A DNA stretch of 64,000 bases, taken from Pezicula radicicola (lineage: Eukaryota > Ascomycota > Leotiomycetes > Helotiales > Dermateaceae). The stretch is taken from NCBI GenBank assembly GCA_003008705.1, contig PDUO01000036.1, forward strand, positions 533,528 through 597,527. The letters are read 5' to 3'. Each line of letters starts with the position of its first letter. Positions within the stretch are counted from its first letter, which is position 1. The notes below the pieces were generated by a model. That model searched no databases. It was not told where the DNA came from and was given only the letters and a program-made list of their open reading frames with translations. This document shows positions 59,022-64,000 of this stretch, in pieces. A program made the translations under genes and the position numbers.

Positions 59022-60240
59022 ATGTTCAATATGCAGAGCAAAAGTTTGCGCTCCTTACCGTCGGTTAGATTGACTAGGTTCTACCGCACATAAGTAAAAA
59101 AATCTAGCACAGAGACAATTACCGTGGGAATATAATTGCTTTGAGGGAGACTGAATTTCAAGGACCTATCAAGGAGTGGATTTATCTTCCACGTCTCCTG
59201 CAAAGAAGACCTAGATCTCAAGGTAGCTCCAGACAGGTCTCATTCATCGTCGACACTAATGATGTTATCAAATCAACTCTTAACGAAGCATACATTTGCA
59301 ATCTCAGGCATCCGGAGACTTTCTCATCTCAGTGCAAAGTTCGCGACACTTGCTCCGTCCATCACAGGTGCATCCTCTTATAGTACTTCCTTGGTACATC
59401 TGGGCATGAAAACTGAGGTTTCTCGCAGCTTATAACCTCCCTCGAATAACAGCTTCTGACTTCGAATCTGCGAAAGACTCTAAACATGTTGACTATATCG
59501 CCACAAATCTTTCCAAAAACGGCCTGCAAATCATCGATCTTATGTTCTCGGATCCTTCGAGCTCCTACCTTGTCAAACTTCTACAAAGCTTACAAACCAA
59601 CCATAACCATGGTCCAGCCATGACCCACAGCTCCTCTCGAGGATTTTTCTGGGAAGTACGACCAAATCCCGAGTCAATGTCGATCAAAGAAAGCCCCCGT
59701 TCAGAAACAATGGAGGACTTCCCTTGGCACACGGATTGTTCCTACGATGCTGCTCCTCCTCAATACTTCGCTCTTCATGTCCTGCATGCCGATGCATGCG
59801 GCGGAGGGACTTTATCGATCTTGGCTGTCCCAGGGATGTTGAAGGAACTAGGGAGAGAAACAGTAGAAGCACTTTGTGCCCCAGAATTCCACATCAAGGT
59901 TCCGACAGAGTTCATGAAGGACAGCGATGCGACAATTGGACCACTACTAGCTCCTTTTGGTGGGCGAGACGGAGAGAAAGAAATGATGAGATGCCGGTTT
60001 CGTGCGGATATTGTGCAGGGTTTGACACCACGAGCAAAGTTAGCTTTACAAAGACTTCAAAAGACATTAGCCACGGCAAGGGAGAAGAGGAGCGACTTAT
60101 GCATTGAACTATCTCCAGAGGTGTTGCCGTCGGGGTCTATTGTGTTATTAGATAACAGCCAGTATCTGCATGCAAGGAACGAAGTCAAGGATCCAAGGAG
60201 GCACCTTAGAAGGATCCGCTGGGGCGCAAGGGAGTTTTAA
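59022..60240 (+). CDS. TauD/TfdA-like Fe(II)/2-oxoglutarate dioxygenase
   Basis: Non-heme iron oxygenase that would hydroxylate, desaturate or oxidatively rearrange a substrate using 2-oxoglutarate. The last exon (59429-60240) is certain: iron ligands are H-T-D in FPWHTDCSYDAAPPQYFALHVL, and the distal His with 2-oxoglutarate-binding Arg is in YLHARNEVKDPRRHLRRIRW. Upstream, the exon ending at 59367 (LSAKFATLAPSI) joins in phase. Further 5' the model is uncertain. An exon from ATG 59022-59077 spliced to 59146 gives a sensible N-terminus (QGPIKEWIYLP). To reach the 59300-59367 frame it then needs either an 86-nt intron (donor at about 59223, acceptor at 59310) or a one-base frame change. The first removes SFIVDTNDVIKSTLNEAY, which itself looks coding. 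A minimal alternative starts at ATG 59259 (306 residues). Confidence 0.72.
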
Positions 60241-61122
60241 GCCTTAGAGTATATAACATTTCGTCTATTATAATAGATAATATACAATAAAAAAGGTAAA
60301 GGTTAATATACTTATAACCAACATAAGGACAGAAGTGGCAGAGCGCCAAGACAACGACGAAGACTCTAATTCTATGTTTGCTATTAACTTCTAATTCAAC
60401 GTTAATTCGACTTCAATTTCAGCCCGCAAATATTTTTTCATTACTATTCGACATTATTCAGACCCGTCAGGAAATCAGGGTTGCTAACCCTAGGGATGTA
60501 CCATTTCAGATGTGCTAAAAGGGGTAAAACTTATATAAAATCACATACAAAGAGAGTTGTTTGTTATCATTAAGATACTATAGTGTAGTCTACTTATATA
60601 CCTTTTGAGAGGTATATTAAATTAGTAAATATATAAGAATAATTATATAATTACCTACTATAAGTAGACTCTTCTCTTATATATTACCTTTTATATAGAA
60701 TATAATTATATTTTAATAATAAATACTTACTTTAGAATAAACCTATAAAACTAATTAGAAAATATATACTTTTACTATAATAATAAATTAAAATTTAAGA
60801 GAAACCTTTAAAAAAATTTCTTTTATTTTTCTTTTGCTCTTTCTATTATATATTAATATTTAACTTAAGATACTAGAAGATCTTTAGAAATTATTATATT
60901 ACTTATAGGAATTTAATTAATAGAAAACTTTTTTATAACTTAAAGATTTAGTTAAACTCATCCCTTTTAACTAAAAGTATAGTAGTCCCTAACTCTCTCT
61001 TAATATCTACAATGATCTCCCTTTTAACCCCACTATTCCACTGTATTAACAGCTCTCTCTCTCTCTCTACTAAAGTCTCTACAACAGCCCTTTCCAAATC
61101 CAAATCCGTATTAACAAGTCCC
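60241..61122. other. AT-rich, RIP-like island
   Basis: From about 60540 to 60960 the DNA is dominated by TA/AT dinucleotides with almost no CpG, typical of repeats mutated by repeat-induced point mutation (C to T). No transposon domain can be read. A minus-strand frame at 60948-61157 is open and partly protein-like (ERAVVETLVERERELL) and abuts the 7-TM gene's 3' end; it contains a GA/CT microsatellite at about 61052-61066. Confidence 0.6.
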
Positions 61123-62342
61123 TTAACAGGAAGCCCTTGTACATCTACCCCGGACAACCGGCAAGGTCAATGAACGATTGTTATTGCTTTGTTCGCACGA
61201 AGGCCATATGTGATTGGTGTTGTAGAAGTCGCGGAGGTGGTCTTCGAAGCTTGTTTTTGCGATTTTGGCGATAAGGGCTGCCATAGAGAGTTCGATTTGG
61301 AGCTTGACGGTCTATGCGCAAACGCGTTAGCTATAGTTTTAGGTATGCAAAGGTAACGGTGAATTTACGTAGACAAGGGGGTGGAATGTTACGAAGACAA
61401 TAGAACGTTGGTTTAGCGATAGTGACTCTAAACCGATCAGTAGAACCTAGGATTGAGTTAGTTAGGAGCAATGATGAAGAGATTGTCGGTAAACATGCAT
61501 CCATTAATATGGATATTACCATTAGACGTGAATTGAGGATGACGAGCGGTTTGTATTTGACAAGCCTGGCGCGTTTGACAAATTGTTGTCGAACTACGCA
61601 AAGAAAGTACCAGTTCAAGGCCATATCTACTAGAAGTAAGATCACCTTCGAGATACGGTCCCAAATTTTGCTGACATTACCAAGGCTGTGGTTATTGATG
61701 TCAGCGAAAGATAGAAATATACGACAAGTGGAAAGTTCGGCTTACACAGGGATTGGGGAAGGATTCAAGTTTGCCGGAATCCATATGGTGTAGACTGAGG
61801 TTGTCAGTTTTTTGAAGCACTCTCGAATATCCGTAAGGGACATACCTGAGATGTTAATAATGGTTATCAGAATTGCGGTTCCAATCTAAGCCATCATAGT
61901 CAGCATAAGATGGTCCTAGAGGTTTCTGGTACTAACCTTCAACCTCTTAATGAATCGCTGATCACTGGCTACAACTGCACACCTGTTGATAATAATCTGG
62001 TAGTATAACTGGATCTCAAAGACCCAAGGAGTGGTGATCATGATAAAGAATAGTAAACTATAAGCAGGACAAGAGTTAGCAAAGGACAACATGAGCAAGA
62101 CAGTAAGAGAAGACACACTTTTCAGCTATTATCTTATTCACCGCCAACCATGCTAATATCAATATGAGAATATTCGCTACAATCTCTCCCCAGACCATGT
62201 AGACAAAGACACTCCGCCGTGGATTACTGCAGAGCTTCGTTTGCCGAATTGCTGTACAGATAGTCCATATTCCAAACCCTACTGTAAACCCAGCGGCAAG
62301 GCCTGAAAGCCGGGCATTCTGAGTTGCTAACTGTTGCAGCAT
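61123..62342 (-). pseudogene. fungal 7-TM integral membrane protein gene with apparent frameshift
   Basis: Member of a common fungal family of seven-helix membrane proteins of unknown function. Exons 62342-62119, 62057-61937, 61885-61846, 61794-61746, 61685-61369 and 61311-61123 are flanked by GT-AG sites, and family motifs follow in order: VYMVWGEIVANILILILAWL, WVFEIQLYYQIIINR, IWIPANL, IWDRISKVILLLVDMALNWYF, TFHPLVY, VKLQIELSMAALIAKIA. However, the 61685-61369 exon is one base too long to keep phase. The frame changes between SSSLLLTN and SIVFVTFHP (about 61400-61460) with no intron of normal size to explain it. Either a recent frameshift mutation, an assembly error, or an unusual splice. 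It lies between two AT-rich islands, where decay is expected. Confidence 0.6.
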
Positions 62343-64000
62343 GTGTGCAAGATGAGTTAGATTTGAGTTGCAAAAAGTGTGGGGACCATTGCATCTTCAT
62401 ATACAAGGCTGTGCAGTTGAAGGGTGTGAAGCACGAGCACCCGAGGAAAGACAAGCATTTTGAGCTCGATGATCTGAGCACTGATTGTCCCTGGACTCGC
62501 ATGCAAACCATAAAATCGACGAATCGATGTACTTTATATCAAGCAACCCGAACCCGAAACTATAGGGAATCAACCCGAACCCGAAGCTATAGGGAATATA
62601 ATCTGACGTTCCAAGCGGGATTCAGGATTTTAGGTACCGATAGTTCGCTAGTTCAGAGTTTGCACACTGACTTCACAGGCGATGGGGTTGTTTTATCGGA
62701 ATCACCATCCCAACCTATGGAAGTCACAACCTCTATTGCCGCTTCCCCTCAGAGGTTGCACGATTCATGAAGTTCTCATATGCAACGATCATGCCAATAG
62801 AGATGCGACGAAGTAGACACCAAATACACATCCTTATGCTACGGAAAGTGAACGGACCCTCGCTCACTATGCTGCATGGTCTATAGTAGTCGTCTTGTAA
62901 TCGTCGGCCACTCACTTAGTATCTAACTAATTTACTAAATTATCTAAGTAAATAAAGTATTTAAAATTAAATACCTCTCTAACTAGTATAAGTAGATAGC
63001 CCTAGAGCTAAGCTTAGGTTTTTTATTATATAACTTTATTAATTAATAATTAAAGAAAACTTTTTATTTAAAGAGTATTATCTTATATTAAGAATTAATA
63101 TAATATTTATAAAATTTTAAAATTTAAAATATAGTATATTAGAGTATAAAAAATATAATAAAATATAAAGTATTTTATTTTAATATCTTTCCTTTACTAA
63201 TTATATTATATATTTACTATTATCTTATAATTATAATATATAATATATAATTAAGTTATAATAGTATAAAAGTATAAATCGTTACCCTTTATTAAACCCC
63301 TTTATTATCTCTATTACTTATAGACTCTCTTATTAAGAGCTATCTACAACGGCTCTATAAATTAGAAAAATCTATAGATCTTAATATACCTTGGAAAGAG
63401 TATCCTTAGCTTAGCCTTATATTGGATAGTAGCCTAGAGCTAGATAGAGTTTAAGAAAAGACTATAACCTTGATTCCTTATCTCTTATTACCTTAATAAC
63501 CTAGCCCTAGGTTGATTTAATTTTAGTAGTAGTAGAATTAGGTAGTTATAAGATATAAGGGCTAGGTTAGTTTATTTTCAGGGCTAGGTTAGTTTATAAA
63601 AATAAGTAGAAAGAAGGTTATATAAGAAGTTATAAATATTAAGAAATAGTAAACTATATATAGTAATTCTAACCCTATTCTTAGAATTATAAAATTCGAA
63701 GTTAGAGATATATTATAATTATATATACTTATTCTTATAGTTTTAGTATTCGTTACTCTTAAGCTTAAATAACCTAAGTAGACTTATATATATAAGGGTT
63801 TATATTATATAGGAAGAAGAGAAGATATATAGAGGATAGAGTCTATATTAATATTATATTTAGAGTAAATAATTATCTAAGTAATAAAAGTAACTAAGCT
63901 ACTAATAACTAAGTTATAAACTAACTATAGACTAGTTTAACTATCTATTAATATTTAGAGTTATAGTCTATAAGAAGTACTAATATACTATATTACCTAG
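62343..64000. other. AT-rich right end, RIP-degraded repeat DNA
   Basis: 62343-62920 is mixed sequence with no believable gene. From about 62925 to the end the DNA is extremely AT-rich, with few C or G outside short TAGGGCTAGGTTAG-like patches. For example, GGGCTAGGTTAGTTTA occurs twice near 63558-63595. No coding frame survives. I interpret it as transposon DNA destroyed by RIP; no terminal repeats or domains are readable. Confidence 0.65.
62544..62597 (+). repeat. 27-bp tandem duplication
   Basis: Two adjacent 27-bp units beginning CAACCCGAACCCGAA, at 62544-62570 and 62571-62597, with one mismatch (AAACTAT versus AAGCTAT). Located upstream of the 7-TM gene. Confidence 0.85.

Noticed and set aside
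62324..62770. 148-codon plus-strand frame
   Set aside because: Starts at a non-ATG codon antisense to the 7-TM gene's first exon and includes the 27-bp tandem duplication. No domain.
1..64000. CRISPR arrays, bacterial operons, phage or plasmid features
   Set aside because: Spliceosomal introns throughout and fungal gene families show nuclear eukaryotic DNA. The only tandem repeats are simple, ankyrin-coding or short duplications.

Overview
The window is nuclear DNA of a filamentous ascomycete (Pezizomycotina). Genes carry many short GT-AG introns, mostly 48-100 nt, often with CTAAC/CTAAT-like branch points. Gene families typical of moulds are present: a Zn2Cys6 regulator, a Clr5-ankyrin protein, a NACHT-ankyrin NLR, a LaeA-like methyltransferase, a pisatin-demethylase-like P450 and mannitol-1-phosphate dehydrogenase. 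Placement in Leotiomycetes is only a guess. Every multi-exon model offered as an intact CDS, apart from the dioxygenase 5' end, was checked for consistent intron phase.

Left part (1-29 kb), mostly conserved genes: a gene-poor end with a long hairpin-like inverted repeat (109-170); a PRISE-type reductase (1890-3367, -) beside a relic of an M20 peptidase; a two-TM protein (5796-6341, -); a Zn2Cys6 factor (7174-9137, +); a Ser/Thr-rich single-pass membrane protein (11209-13483, +); coatomer beta' SEC27 (15811-18719, -); mannitol-1-phosphate 5-dehydrogenase (19464-20700, -); a 3.4 kb regulatory-looking gap with telomere-like and 8-bp repeats; a disordered protein (24093-25247, +); a Cdc25/rhodanese-like phosphatase (26143-26880, +); and a two-TM acidic protein (28138-29001, +).

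Middle part (29-42 kb), accessory, immunity-like: a tiny TM protein candidate, a Clr5-ankyrin protein (31555-34816, +), a decayed Cys-rich multi-TM gene (35628-36946, -) and an NLR with a NACHT NTPase and about eight ankyrin repeats (38116-42072, -). Some of the NLR repeats are nearly identical at DNA level and contain ambiguous bases. The NLR gene is flanked by copies of one short repeat motif.

Right part (43.5-60.2 kb), a probable biosynthetic gene cluster with no PKS, NRPS or terpene synthase: LaeA-like methyltransferase (-), cytochrome P450 (+), a putative ATP-grasp ligase (+), a PaaK-like adenylate-forming enzyme (+), an ABCC transporter (-) and a TauD/TfdA-like Fe(II)/2-oxoglutarate dioxygenase (+). 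A plausible reading is that the adenylating enzyme and the ATP-grasp ligase activate and couple carboxylate/amine building blocks. The P450, dioxygenase and methyltransferase would tailor the product and the ABC pump would export it. This is the best candidate for an undescribed system in the window.

The right end (60.2-64 kb) is very AT-rich and looks RIP-degraded. It encloses a 7-TM membrane-protein gene with an apparent frameshift.
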